A stretch of 64,000 bases of DNA, from NCBI GenBank assembly GCA_050747245.1, contig JBOGNO010000001.1:372001-436000 (forward strand), in the 5' to 3' direction. Positions within the stretch are counted from its first letter, which is position 1. Each line of letters starts with the position of its first letter. The notes under the pieces were generated by a model. The model made no database searches and was not told where the DNA came from. It saw nothing but the letters and a program-made list of their open reading frames with translations. The stretch is from JBOGNO01 sp050747245. Its GTDB lineage: Bacteria > Acidobacteriota > Terriglobia > Acidiferrales > UBA7541. Below, one piece after another: positions 47,119 through 55,750 of this stretch. The position numbers were made by a program, and so were the translations under genes.

Positions 47119-49350
47119 TCATACGACACCAAAATCTCCTGAACTCATGACTTTTGCCTCTTTCCGTTCCTCGAATTGCCGCTCGCCGGGAGCCGTATAG
47201 GCGCTCGCATCGAACGCATCAACAGCAATACTGTGCACGATGGCTGATGCAGGTAGGGAGCGAAGTGCCAATCGGCCCGCAAGCTCGCGTGAGCGGGTCG
47301 GCCACGTGTTGACATGTAATGTCATGGGGAGGTTTGGAATGAGAGTCGGGTTCCAGGCCGCACGATGGTGAACTAGTTCGCCATCGATGAACCACCGGAT
47401 TTCGTATGGATCCCATTCGATTGCAAACCGGTGCGCGGCTTCCGACGCGTCGAACTCCAACGGAATGGCTACGGGCGTCCCCCGATAGCCGTAGTCAAAC
47501 TTGGCACCCTCTGGCCCGGGGTTATAGAAAACATTGACCAAGAGCCGGTCTGGACGATTTCCCGTGATCTCAACGTCGATCTCCTGCCGGGGCGAATCGC
47601 GATGAAGAAAGAAGCCGGTCACTAGACCCGAAACACTCGTCGCCTGTAGGGTAGCTTCAAAACGTCCATATAGGAAAGTACCTCGGCTCGAAATTGAGGC
47701 AGCGCTAAAATTTCGAACGCCAAGCGGCTCCTGAATGACTGTGAGCGAGAGGCCGTCACCCGATTTCGTGGTGACGTTCGCCGGGCGAAACAGGCCGAGG
47801 TTTCCGGGAAACGTATCATTGCGTAACAGCCAACGGGCCGACTGGACACGCGCCAGATCATCCTCGAAGCTCACTCGCGACCTTGAAGCCTCCGACCGCG
47901 CCGACGCGCTCGCGCTGATTCCTGTCCACCCCACGTGCGGCTCTACGATCCACGGCGAGCGATCGTGCCGGAGTCGCTTTGCTGGTGGGACCATTAGCGT
48001 ATCGACCACAGCGCGCACATATCTTCGCTGTCCAATATCCCGAACAGCTGGATACGGCGTTGCTGGCGGAGGAAGCCTCACGTGCTCACAAAGCGCAAGC
48101 CACGAGTTAGCTCGTTCACCATGCAGACGGACCACGTCCGCACCTTCCAACGCGTCCAACAGTTCGTCACTCGTCCCGTTTACGTCGTCGATCACGATGA
48201 ACTTCGCTCGCGGATAACGCGACGCAAGCGCGCGCGCCTGCGGCCTCAGTGAACCTATGTTGACGTAGGCATTGAAAACGCGATGGGTGCGGCCGGCCAT
48301 CAATCCTTCAAACTCACATTCCGGAATGTGGTCGAGATCGCTGCAGCAACGATAGCCAAGCATCGAAAGAGCCAATGCGAGGGATGACAAGCCCGATCCA
48401 GGGGCTCCAAACGCGAACACCGGAAAATGAACCGGCCGCTGATGGAAAAGCGCAGTGCCGCAGTCATCGAGGACGCCAATCCGGCTCAGTACCGGAAGAA
48501 TCGAGTACGAGTTTGTTGAAGCAGTGTCGAGGCGCTGGTTGATCACTGGGCGACGCAGAGCTCGCACATCCATCTCTGCGAACTTGTGATTGACCCAGAG
48601 GTCGATGGGGCCGTGGCAAGGAAGGAGCCCAAGTAATGTTTGAGCTCCTCTTTTTGACAAGACATACCCCGACAGATACCAGAGCCCACGTTCGGGCCGA
48701 AACACGTTCCTCGACACCTGTTCCTTTGGCGCACCGTATCGCGCTTCTTTATAAGACGCGTATAAGACATCAAAGGCTGGACCGGTTTGATCCGTATCCT
48801 CCATCTCACGCCAAGCCTGATCGACGATTCGGCCAAAGCCACGCTCGAACCAGACATCGTCCTCAAGCACAAGAGCATACGAGGCTGCGGACTGCGCAAC
48901 GGCTCTCCAGACACCGATGTGCGAGTGCGCGACGGCAACTTCTGCCTGGCTCATCCTAATCGGGCGCGTCAGATCAAACACATCAGGCACTGCAAGAGGT
49001 TGCGGTTCGACGAACAACTGGTCGCCCAACGCGTAGAACGGCTCAACGTCGCTACCATCGAGCAATTGTTGCGAATCGTTTTGCGCGTCGCATGCGGAGT
49101 ATCGAACGGCGCGCTCCGATAGCGGCTTACCGGCAGCGTCCAGGATGCAGGAAAGCTCACGAAGAATATCAGCCCAGCGGTTCGGTTGCCTATCCAAGTT
49201 GACAACAAAGATCGGACCGATGCCAGACTTCTGGCCGTCCGAGAGCGGCCCGAACGAAAGGCACCGCTGGCGCGGTGGGCGCATTCGATAATGCAAGAAC
49301 AAGAAATGGGCAAAGCGTGCGGCTGCGCCCAGCGGTCTAGAAAGATTCAT
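47119..49350 (-). CDS. Three-domain protein: GT25 transferase, sulfotransferase-like, GH16
   Basis: 743 residues. Residues ~45-300 are a glycosyltransferase family 25 domain (PIFVVNLDRQPNRW start, MSQAEVAVAHSHIGVWRAV, acidic triad in LVLEDDVWFERGF). Residues ~310-450 resemble a sulfotransferase P-loop domain (FAFGAPGSGLSSLALALSML). Residues ~530-715 are a GH16-type beta-jellyroll (GTFLYGRFEATLQA) with the catalytic ExDxE motif as EIDVEITG at ~590, then FAIEWDPYEIRWFIDGELVH. There is no signal peptide. It presumably builds or edits a surface glycan. The following GT32-like gene lies only 6 bp away (upstream in transcription). Confidence 0.8.
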   Translation of the reverse strand: MNLSRPLGAAARFAHFLFLHYRMRPPRQRCLSFGPLSDGQKSGIGPIFVVNLDRQPNRWADILRELSCILDAAGKPLSERAVRYSACDAQNDSQQLLDGSDVEPFYALGDQLFVEPQPLAVPDVFDLTRPIRMSQAEVAVAHSHIGVWRAVAQSAASYALVLEDDVWFERGFGRIVDQAWREMEDTDQTGPAFDVLYASYKEARYGAPKEQVSRNVFRPERGLWYLSGYVLSKRGAQTLLGLLPCHGPIDLWVNHKFAEMDVRALRRPVINQRLDTASTNSYSILPVLSRIGVLDDCGTALFHQRPVHFPVFAFGAPGSGLSSLALALSMLGYRCCSDLDHIPECEFEGLMAGRTHRVFNAYVNIGSLRPQARALASRYPRAKFIVIDDVNGTSDELLDALEGADVVRLHGERANSWLALCEHVRLPPPATPYPAVRDIGQRRYVRAVVDTLMVPPAKRLRHDRSPWIVEPHVGWTGISASASARSEASRSRVSFEDDLARVQSARWLLRNDTFPGNLGLFRPANVTTKSGDGLSLTVIQEPLGVRNFSAASISSRGTFLYGRFEATLQATSVSGLVTGFFLHRDSPRQEIDVEITGNRPDRLLVNVFYNPGPEGAKFDYGYRGTPVAIPLEFDASEAAHRFAIEWDPYEIRWFIDGELVHHRAAWNPTLIPNLPMTLHVNTWPTRSRELAGRLALRSLPASAIVHSIAVDAFDASAYTAPGERQFEERKEAKVMSSGDFGVV

Positions 49351-49356
49351 TGTGGA

Positions 49357-50199
49357 CTATTCACCACTATGGCGGAACCTTTGCTGATTGGAAAGTCGCC
49401 AATTTCTGGCATCGCTGCGGTAACTCAATGGCCATCGCGAGACTGCAAGCGAATCCCAATCTCGCAATATCGCTAAATCGCTCTCAATACTGCCTCCTTG
49501 CGTCGTACCCAGATCGAAAATCGACTTCGAAAGATTCCCCGGCCCGGTCGCTGTCTGAATCTCAGGCAACGCGTCCTCGCCAGCGAGTTCAAGAAGACTT
49601 GTCGCCTGACTTAATGCACGTTCGATGATCGGATGCCCCCGCCTTGCGACGAGCGGATTGTTATTGAAGTAAAAAATCCAGCTTGGGTCATAGGCATCAG
49701 CACAAAGAAACACCGACGGGTTCACCATTAAACCAGAAGCGATGTCATAGCACAGGGGCTGAAGTTTGAGCCGACCGTCCTCAAACAACCAGTCGATATC
49801 AGTTCCAACACAAACGTCGTCCGCATCAACATAGAAGCCGCCTTCGACAAGCAAGTAGCAAAGTCTGAAGTAGTCGGCTTGCATTGCTGGGTGGTAGCAA
49901 CACTCAAACGCGCACACGTGACGCGCACCCAACGAATGCCCGATGAATGCTTTTGCAGCCTGCCAGTCGAAGATGCGATGCGTGAAGCCGCCCGTCTCCC
50001 AGCAGGTCCACGAGGTGACGCATTCCTCGACGTCGTCTGGCAGCTGTCGGAGGTCATGCCAGAACTGCACGATCGTTCTGGGTGGCGGCGGGCTGCAGTG
50101 ATTGTTGATCGAGCTCTGACCTAAGGGGCGCTGAACCAGCTCTCTGATGAACTCTGAGCGTCGCCGGTGGTGTTCTCGACTATCTGGTTCTTGCTGCAT
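49357..50199 (-). CDS. GT32-like glycosyltransferase
   Basis: 280 residues. Start PRTIVQFWHDLRQLPDDVEE and core QADYFRLCYLLVEGGFYVDADD are the sugar-binding DXD region pattern of GT32/TcdB-like transferases (Gly_transf_sug). It lies in the cytoplasm with no signal peptide. It is followed 6 bp later by the three-domain GT25 protein on the same strand, and diverges from the carbamoyltransferase gene. Together these suggest synthesis of a decorated surface polysaccharide. Confidence 0.8.
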   Translation of the reverse strand: MQQEPDSREHHRRRSEFIRELVQRPLGQSSINNHCSPPPPRTIVQFWHDLRQLPDDVEECVTSWTCWETGGFTHRIFDWQAAKAFIGHSLGARHVCAFECCYHPAMQADYFRLCYLLVEGGFYVDADDVCVGTDIDWLFEDGRLKLQPLCYDIASGLMVNPSVFLCADAYDPSWIFYFNNNPLVARRGHPIIERALSQATSLLELAGEDALPEIQTATGPGNLSKSIFDLGTTQGGSIESDLAILRDWDSLAVSRWPLSYRSDARNWRLSNQQRFRHSGE

Positions 50200-50404
50200 C
50201 TAGAGCACCGTCTTACGCCTTTCCTCGCGGCTACAGATTCTTGATGCATCATACTACGCACGATATCGTACAACGTCGGTTACCTGTGTTCGAATACGAG
50301 AGCAAGCGCGCTAGGTATGCTTCGCCGCCGAGTGTCGAGCATCCCGATTGGGATAGGTATCGAATCGATCATCGAGAATCGTTAAAGTGGAGGCCAATAG
50401 CAAC

Positions 50405-52033
50405 ATGAAGATCCTTTCTCATAACCCTGGCCATGACGGAGCTATCGCATTTCTTCAAGATGGCTGCTTGATGATGTCCATCGAAGCCGAGAAGGACTCC
50501 AATGCTCGACACTCGCCGGTCTCCATTGCCGAAGTATTTAAAGCCTTTGGGGAACTTGACGAAATCCCCAACGTTATTTGTACGGGTGGCTGGTGGCCAC
50601 GCGACCATTATGAATACTTGCATGGGTCGGATGTTCATGCTGGGTACCGCGGTGTGACAAAAAATAACATTATCGTGGGCAAGCAAGGCTTCTTAGGAAA
50701 GCAGGTTCGGTATTTTTCTTCCACCCATGAAAGATCGCATTTACTTTGCGCTTTCGGCATGTCAAGTCTGCCGAAGGGCACGCCATGTTATGCGTTGGTA
50801 TGGGAAGGGGCGATAGGCGCTTTCTACGAAATTGACTCCGACCTAAACATCACGCCACTTGGGGACGTCCTGAATTCGCCCGGAAATCGGTATGGCCGCC
50901 TTTACGGGCTAGCCGATCCAACTTTCCCTAAGGATGGGCCATTTCCTCGTACCTCGGACTCAGGAAAGCTCATGGCCTTGGCGTCATTTTCGAAGCGCAG
51001 CAAACCTACGGCTCAGGAAAGTAAATTGCTCAATTTTTTGTTGGAGGGTCCCTTCCGTGAACTGAGCGCTTACGAAGACCTTGAACATGCACCTCATCTC
51101 AACGTTGGGGTGTGTGATCCGGAATTTTGCAACTTCGCAGGTATTTATAGCGACGCAATTTTCGATGTCTTCTATCAGTTCGCAAGAGCAAATGTGAAGG
51201 AGACAAGACCGCTACTGATAGCAGGTGGATGCGGCCTAAATTGTGACTGGAATTCAAAGTGGAAGGAGAGCGGGCTCTTTACAGAGGTTTTTGTGCCGCC
51301 AGTCGCGAACGACTCAGGCTCGGCAATTGGAACAGCTATTGATGCACAGTTTTACTTCAGCGGTAATCCAAAAATTGACTGGAATGTTTATTCTGGGCGA
51401 CTCTTCAACATAGATCAATTCGATTCACAACCGTATGACGCCTACGATGCGAATTATGAACTATTGGCCGATCTGCTGGCCAACGATCTAATTCTCGGCT
51501 GGGTAAGCGGCAAATATGAAATCGGTCCCCGCGCTTTAGGCAATCGTTCAATTCTTGCTGCCCCATTCCGCGACAACACCAGGGTGCGACTAAATGAGAT
51601 CAAGCAGCGCGAACAGTTCCGGCCGATTGCTCCCGTATGTCTGGAAGAAGACGCCGCGCAATGGTTTGGTTGCAATCGCCCGAGTCCGTTCATGCTCTAT
51701 ACATATCGTGCAAAAACCGACGCGCTGGCTGCAGTTACGCACGTAAATGGGACTGCACGTATTCAGACAGTTTCACCTGAAAGCAACCGGAGTCTGTATC
51801 AACTACTTGTCGCATTTCAGAAACGTACAGGGTACGGGGTCTTGTGCAATACCTCTTTGAATTTCAATGGGCGGGGTTTCATAAACACAATGAAGGACCT
51901 CTCTGCATACGCCATAGAACACAATCTTGATGGGTTTGTAGTTGAGGGACGCTCCTATCTTGTGAAATCGTCGAGGGCTTATCAAAGGTATTTGGGAATG
52001 CCCAATGGGCAAACCATCAAGCGCGCGCGATGA
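50405..52033 (+). CDS. Carbamoyltransferase (NodU/CmcH/TobZ family)
   Basis: About 542 residues. The N-terminal Kae1-like half begins ILSHNPGHDGAIAFLQDG and includes SSTHERSHLLCAFGMS and IAGGCGLNCDWNSK. The C-terminal YrdC-like half has WVSGKYEIGPRALGNRSILA and FRPIAPVCLEEDAAQWF. These enzymes transfer a carbamoyl group from carbamoyl phosphate, via an adenylate, to a sugar or antibiotic hydroxyl. Context with two glycosyltransferases suggests O-carbamoylation of a glycan. The ATG at 50405 is used. The gene appears more AT-rich than its left-hand neighbours. Confidence 0.9.
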   Translation: MKILSHNPGHDGAIAFLQDGCLMMSIEAEKDSNARHSPVSIAEVFKAFGELDEIPNVICTGGWWPRDHYEYLHGSDVHAGYRGVTKNNIIVGKQGFLGKQVRYFSSTHERSHLLCAFGMSSLPKGTPCYALVWEGAIGAFYEIDSDLNITPLGDVLNSPGNRYGRLYGLADPTFPKDGPFPRTSDSGKLMALASFSKRSKPTAQESKLLNFLLEGPFRELSAYEDLEHAPHLNVGVCDPEFCNFAGIYSDAIFDVFYQFARANVKETRPLLIAGGCGLNCDWNSKWKESGLFTEVFVPPVANDSGSAIGTAIDAQFYFSGNPKIDWNVYSGRLFNIDQFDSQPYDAYDANYELLADLLANDLILGWVSGKYEIGPRALGNRSILAAPFRDNTRVRLNEIKQREQFRPIAPVCLEEDAAQWFGCNRPSPFMLYTYRAKTDALAAVTHVNGTARIQTVSPESNRSLYQLLVAFQKRTGYGVLCNTSLNFNGRGFINTMKDLSAYAIEHNLDGFVVEGRSYLVKSSRAYQRYLGMPNGQTIKRAR

Positions 52034-52501
52034 GATGACTGTCAATTTCGCATACGTCCCCGGCGATGACGGCGGCTGCTGCTGTGCAGATGGCGACCGA
52101 CTTTCGCTTGCGTGCTTTGAGTGTTCATCAACCCGATCGCTGAAAATATCTTCAACGGTTAGGTGAGCAACAGCTTTGAGGGATGGCTCGGGATCCGGTG
52201 CTTTGCTGCAACGTTCGGGCTAAACTCCCGATTAACGCGCTTTCCATAGATGTGATCAATTTGGCGTCCTGATTCGAGGAGATAGTTCCCGGATTGTCGG
52301 CAACTCGGAAACTATCGTTCGCTGCCACCTGGATGAACAGTTTGAATGTATAGGTCGGCTAACCGGACAAGTGGGCCGAAAAGGTTTCCTTTCGGCAAAT
52401 CAGAAAAAGTGCTCCCCATAGAGACTTGGTTGACTGGGGTAACTCTGGCAAAGTAGGACCTCGTTGCACGGCGTTATCGACCGTTGTACGGCCGTTTCTG
52501 C

Positions 52502-52527
52502 TCGTTTGCAACGCCCGTTGCAAACGA
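52502..52527. repeat. 12-bp perfect inverted repeat
   Basis: The arms TCGTTTGCAACG and CGTTGCAAACGA are perfect reverse complements separated by CC. The dyad stands in the gene-poor stretch, 468 bp after the carbamoyltransferase. There is no T run, so an operator or origin-type site is more likely than a terminator. Confidence 0.7.
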
Positions 52528-53264
52528 AATTCTTGGCTTCCGACTCGAACTGATGGGGATTTCCTGTCGAGCGTTCTTCACCCTATCAATGCCCCGACCC
52601 CTGGATTGGTTAACGTTTGGTTTCCTTTGGTTGTACCCCGGTTGTGGTTTGTCGACACCCAGGTTAAACAACCGCGGTTTATCAACCGAAGGCAGGGAAG
52701 TGTCAATCTTTCGATAGCCCGAATCGATTCTTGCCAAGCACACGTAGGAAGGCTTGAGCAAGGATTCCTGTCTCGCCTCTTTGCAACTTCTTTGCTGGCC
52801 TTTCCAGCCCCTTTAAGGGTGCTTTGCTAAGGTGCCTTTGCAAAGCATCTCCGACATCTCAACTGGCTCGCTTCAATTCCTGATCAGATCTCCGGACGGG
52901 CCTGCATGCCCATCTTCTCGGATTAGCTGCCCCATCATTGCGCGGATTCTCCGGAGAGCATTGGTGACCGTCTCTCAAAAGCGACGCTAATGCGTGCAAG
53001 AAGGCGCCGGAAGCTCTTTGGCACACCGGCGGCACCCAAACCATGCTTCTTTGCTTTGGCCGTGCTCCAAAGGTGCTACACGATTATGTTGAACTCTTAT
53101 CTGGACTGTCGAGTCTGGGTGAATTTACTCCCCTTGTTCTGCTGCCAGCGCTAAACCCAAGAGCCACCTAATCGATGTGGCTTGCACAGGGATCGGGACG
53201 CGCGCGGTGCCAGAACTGGGGATGACAAAACCTTATGACCGTGGTTAGACGGTTTTTGTCCCAA

Positions 53265-53287
53265 CCCCTATATAAGATTTATAGGGG
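53265..53287. repeat. 8-bp perfect inverted repeat
   Basis: CCCCTATA and TATAGGGG flank the 7-nt spacer TAAGATT. Just left, GACAAAACC (53224) and GGTTTTTGTC (53251) form a second near-perfect dyad. Confidence 0.6.
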
Positions 53288-53400
53288 CTTATAAGAGAGC
53301 TTGCATCAACTCCTAACTCGGGTCCGAAAAGGGGAAGAATTGGAGGGAGGCTGCTTCGGCGGCCGAGCGAAAACCAGCCGAACATGACCGTGTCAATTCG

Positions 53401-53502
53401 CGTAGACTACTGCGTAGACTACTGCAGTAGACCACTGCTATAGGCTAGGTCTTAGTCTAAGGCCTAGACTAAGTCTTAGACTAGGTGCCTAGTCGCGACT
53501 AG
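53401..53502. repeat. Cluster of palindromes and short tandem repeats
   Basis: In 100 bp: CGTAGACTACTG twice in tandem (53401-53424), palindrome CTACTGCAGTAG (53419-53430), arms CTTAGTCTA and TAGACTAAG around AGGCC (53451-53473), and palindrome CTAGTCGCGACTAG (53489-53502). All are variations on CTAGAC/GTCTAG words. The cluster lies about 200 bp before the unknown gene and 1.3 kb before the serine recombinase. Confidence 0.75.
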
Positions 53503-53746
53503 AGCCGTACACGATCCGGCACTCAACCGGCCCACTTCCCATCGTGTTCTTCTGGTTTTGTTTCTCTGCGGCTCGCTCTGAAAGCCCACCTTTTATGCTG
53601 TCGAGTGGAAGGTAATTGCCAAATGCTTCGAAAGCCACATCTTTGAACAGATCGAGCCTTCGCACCCGTTGCCATTCGGCCTCCGGGTGTCTATCGTTTC
53701 TCTCAATGGTAAAGCCTCTCGTACGATCGCCAGAGTCGCGCGACAT
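53489..53746 (-). CDS. Possible small divergent gene, unknown
   Basis: A frame of about 85 residues with normal-looking composition (DVAFEAFGNYLPLDSIKGGL) and an ATG at 53746. It overlaps the extreme 5' part of the longer plus-strand gene if that gene starts at 53706. No RBS or family is seen. Either this is real and the plus-strand gene starts later (TTG at 53757), or it is a chance frame. Confidence 0.25.
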   Translation of the reverse strand: MSRDSGDRTRGFTIERNDRHPEAEWQRVRRLDLFKDVAFEAFGNYLPLDSIKGGLSERAAEKQNQKNTMGSGPVECRIVYGSSRD

Positions 53747-54551
53747 ATTCACTAGGTTGGAGGACCATGGAATTCGCGACTACTGGCGCGTCAAAGAGAT
53801 CGTGAGCTTTCAGATCCCGCATGATGCCCTCCTCTTCGCTCGGCGATTCGGGCGACGCAGCTTGGAAGATGCGCTCAGACAGATTGAGCGGTGGAAGAAA
53901 TTCCTGAAGACCGATTTCATCCTCCTACCCGAACAGAGGGCTGAGGTCGAAAGATGGATTGTTCAAACGGAAACGCTGGTCTGCAACGCTCTAATTCAAG
54001 TCAATCTACCACGCGTGGGCGATTGGGAATTGCAATTTAGCTGGATCCCGACTGGCACGAACGAAGACGGGACAAAGGTATACATAATGCCGGGATTGAA
54101 AATTACCGCACGCCATCGGAGAACCAGAGAGATTCGAGAGGCATCCATATCTAGCGAAGCGCTGTATGCTCCAGGTTTGAGAGCCAATCCCTATCAAATA
54201 GCCTTTGAAGAGCTCGGTCTTTGGGAAAGTTTAGAGAAGGGCTCACTCCGTCGCTACTTGATCTCTGACAGAAAGCCTCCGGGTTGGCCCCTCTACACAC
54301 GAATAGTCGTCCCGCGACTTTACGATTTCTTGGCGCCATACTATTTCCAACGAGGACACTACTCGGAGAAGAGGACCTCAAGCAGCTATGAGGGGAAGGC
54401 ACTGTTCCCAAGAGATCTTCTTCAAGACATGCTGGATATCCTCCAAACGGAACATCCGCATGTATATGAAAAAACGACAATCAACCAACTGAAGGCCAAC
54501 ATCCAGCGGCATCTGGAACGAAAGGCAAAAAGTACTAAACCTCCCCATTAG
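53706..54551 (+). CDS. Unknown island protein of about 281 residues
   Basis: Soluble and rich in charged and aromatic residues (YWRVKEIVSFQIPHDALLF, ALRQIERWKKFLKTDFILLP, KVYIMPGLKITARHRRTREI, LYDFLAPYYFQRGHYSEKR). It ends in a basic helix (NQLKANIQRHLERKAKSTK), which could bind nucleic acid. No signal peptide or membrane helix. I do not recognise a family. The start is uncertain: ATG 53706, or TTG 53757 with GGTTGGAGG nearby. It sits between the palindrome cluster and the recombinase, so a role in maintenance of the element is possible. Confidence 0.7.
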   Translation: MVKPLVRSPESRDIFTRLEDHGIRDYWRVKEIVSFQIPHDALLFARRFGRRSLEDALRQIERWKKFLKTDFILLPEQRAEVERWIVQTETLVCNALIQVNLPRVGDWELQFSWIPTGTNEDGTKVYIMPGLKITARHRRTREIREASISSEALYAPGLRANPYQIAFEELGLWESLEKGSLRRYLISDRKPPGWPLYTRIVVPRLYDFLAPYYFQRGHYSEKRTSSSYEGKALFPRDLLQDMLDILQTEHPHVYEKTTINQLKANIQRHLERKAKSTKPPH

Positions 54552-54659
54552 CCTGTAGGTGCTTCAGATAGTACTTCGGTGACAACTCTTCCAAGATGGA
54601 ATCCAATCGGTGACGTTTGATCGAGAGAACTCGGGATTGGTTTCTTGAGGCCGACAACG

Positions 54660-54842
54660 ATGGCAAAGATTGTGTCACCTCGGTTTGCTCACATGGACCA
54701 GGTCATGGACCAGGTCAAGGTATGTCATAACCCTCATCGAGCCAACAGCCACGGCAAGGCGGGCTTCAGAGTTTCCGATGTGAGCGGGTGTTTACCTCGG
54801 CTGCGCAATCTTGAGCTGCCGTGGTCAGAGAGTAGGGAATGA
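54660..54842 (+). CDS. Possible small gene coupled to the recombinase
   Basis: A 60-codon frame whose stop overlaps the recombinase ATG by 4 bp (ATGA). It includes an in-frame tandem duplication of 12 bp (MDQV twice, 54692-54715). No family and no clear RBS. The overlap is the only argument for it. Confidence 0.25.
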   Translation: MAKIVSPRFAHMDQVMDQVKVCHNPHRANSHGKAGFRVSDVSGCLPRLRNLELPWSESRE

Positions 54843-55453
54843 ACCCAGGGCAAAGCAAGGCCGCGGCCATATATGGTCGCGTGAGCACACTGGAACAAAG
54901 CTGTGAAGTTCAACTCCAGGATCTTCGTCGCTTTGCTAGTCAGCGGTTCACCTCCTCTCGGGAATACGTGGACACCGGGGTGAGCGGTGTTCAGCGCCAT
55001 CGACCACAGTTAGATGCGCTTATGAGAGACGCCCGAAGACGCCTCTTCGATGTTGTCTTGGTCTGGAAATTTGACCGCTTTGCCCGCTCGCTGAAACATC
55101 TGATCGAAAGCCTCGACGAATTCAGTTCCCTCGGAATTGATTTTGTCAGCTACACGGAAGGCGTCGACACGACCACTCCGAGTGGGCAACTTCTCTTTCA
55201 TATCGTGGGCGCGGTGGCCCAATTCGAGCGTGATCTCATCGCGGAACGAGTGAGGGCAGGAATGGCACATGCACGGGCAATGGGCAAGAGGATTGGCCGA
55301 CCTCCGGCTCAGGTGAACACGACAGAAGTGGCCAGCCTTCGCAATCAGGGCCGATCTTGGCGCGAGATTGCTCGCCTCCTAAATATTCCATCGTCGACCG
55401 TGCGGAGAGCTCATCAGCGAGCGACGAGCAAGTTCTCTTCGCAAGAGAAATAG
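54839..55453 (+). CDS. Serine recombinase (resolvase/invertase family)
   Basis: 204 residues. Catalytic serine in AAIYGRVSTLEQSCEVQL near residue 16, conserved arginines in VLVWKFDRFARSLKHLIESL, and the E-helix region QLLFHIVGAVAQFERDLIAE then RVRAGMAHARAMGKRIGRPP. A C-terminal helix-turn-helix follows (GRSWREIARLLNIPSSTVRR). This is the size and layout of small resolvases and invertases, not of large serine integrases. It probably resolves dimers or inverts a segment of the element. The palindrome cluster upstream could be its site. Confidence 0.92.
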   Translation: MNPGQSKAAAIYGRVSTLEQSCEVQLQDLRRFASQRFTSSREYVDTGVSGVQRHRPQLDALMRDARRRLFDVVLVWKFDRFARSLKHLIESLDEFSSLGIDFVSYTEGVDTTTPSGQLLFHIVGAVAQFERDLIAERVRAGMAHARAMGKRIGRPPAQVNTTEVASLRNQGRSWREIARLLNIPSSTVRRAHQRATSKFSSQEK

Positions 55454-55540
55454 TAAGGAACCTTATTTGGTGATTCTGACGCGAAAGATTCTCAAGGCTC
55501 AGAGACTTCATGGATCACCGCGTAGCAAGAGGTTCTGGTC

Positions 55541-55744
55541 GTGCATATGGACGATGAGCTTTTGACCGTTGAGGAAGTTGCTCAGCTCCTCAGGGTGCCC
55601 ATTTCGCGGGTCTACGAGCGATGTCGGGAAAGCGCTCGGGACCCTCTGCCTCGCGTCAAGCTCGGCAAATACCTCCGTTTCTACAAAAAAGACTTGCACT
55701 TTTACCTAGAAAAATTGCGGCGGGGAGATTCTCCAGAGGCTTGA
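55541..55744 (+). CDS. Excisionase-like helix-turn-helix protein
   Basis: About 67 residues: LLTVEEVAQLLRVPISRVYE, then a wing and KLGKYLRFYKKDLHFYLEKL. This is the MerR-like HTH_17 fold of excisionases and recombination directionality factors. The stop is 6 bp before the integrase start, so the two are likely co-expressed. GTG at 55541 and ATG at 55547 are both possible starts. Confidence 0.82.
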   Translation: MHMDDELLTVEEVAQLLRVPISRVYERCRESARDPLPRVKLGKYLRFYKKDLHFYLEKLRRGDSPEA

Positions 55745-55750
55745 GATCCG

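Larger units (their letters stand above)
52034..53488. other. Gene-poor stretch rich in inverted repeats
   Basis: Nearly 1.5 kb without a gene I can support. Listed repeats include a 12-bp perfect dyad at 52502-52527, an 8-bp dyad at 53265-53287 and the palindrome cluster at 53401-53502. The 52600-52690 part repeats GGTT-containing words (GGTTGTGGTTTG, GGTTAAACAACC, CGGTTTATCAACCG). A motif near 52350-52373 resembles one at 18937-18960. Such density suggests a replication, transfer or recombination region of the element, which is unproven. Confidence 0.5.

Noticed and set aside
52426..52830. 134-codon open frame in the repeat-rich stretch
   Set aside because: No RBS or family resemblance, and it runs straight through the inverted repeats; likely a chance frame.
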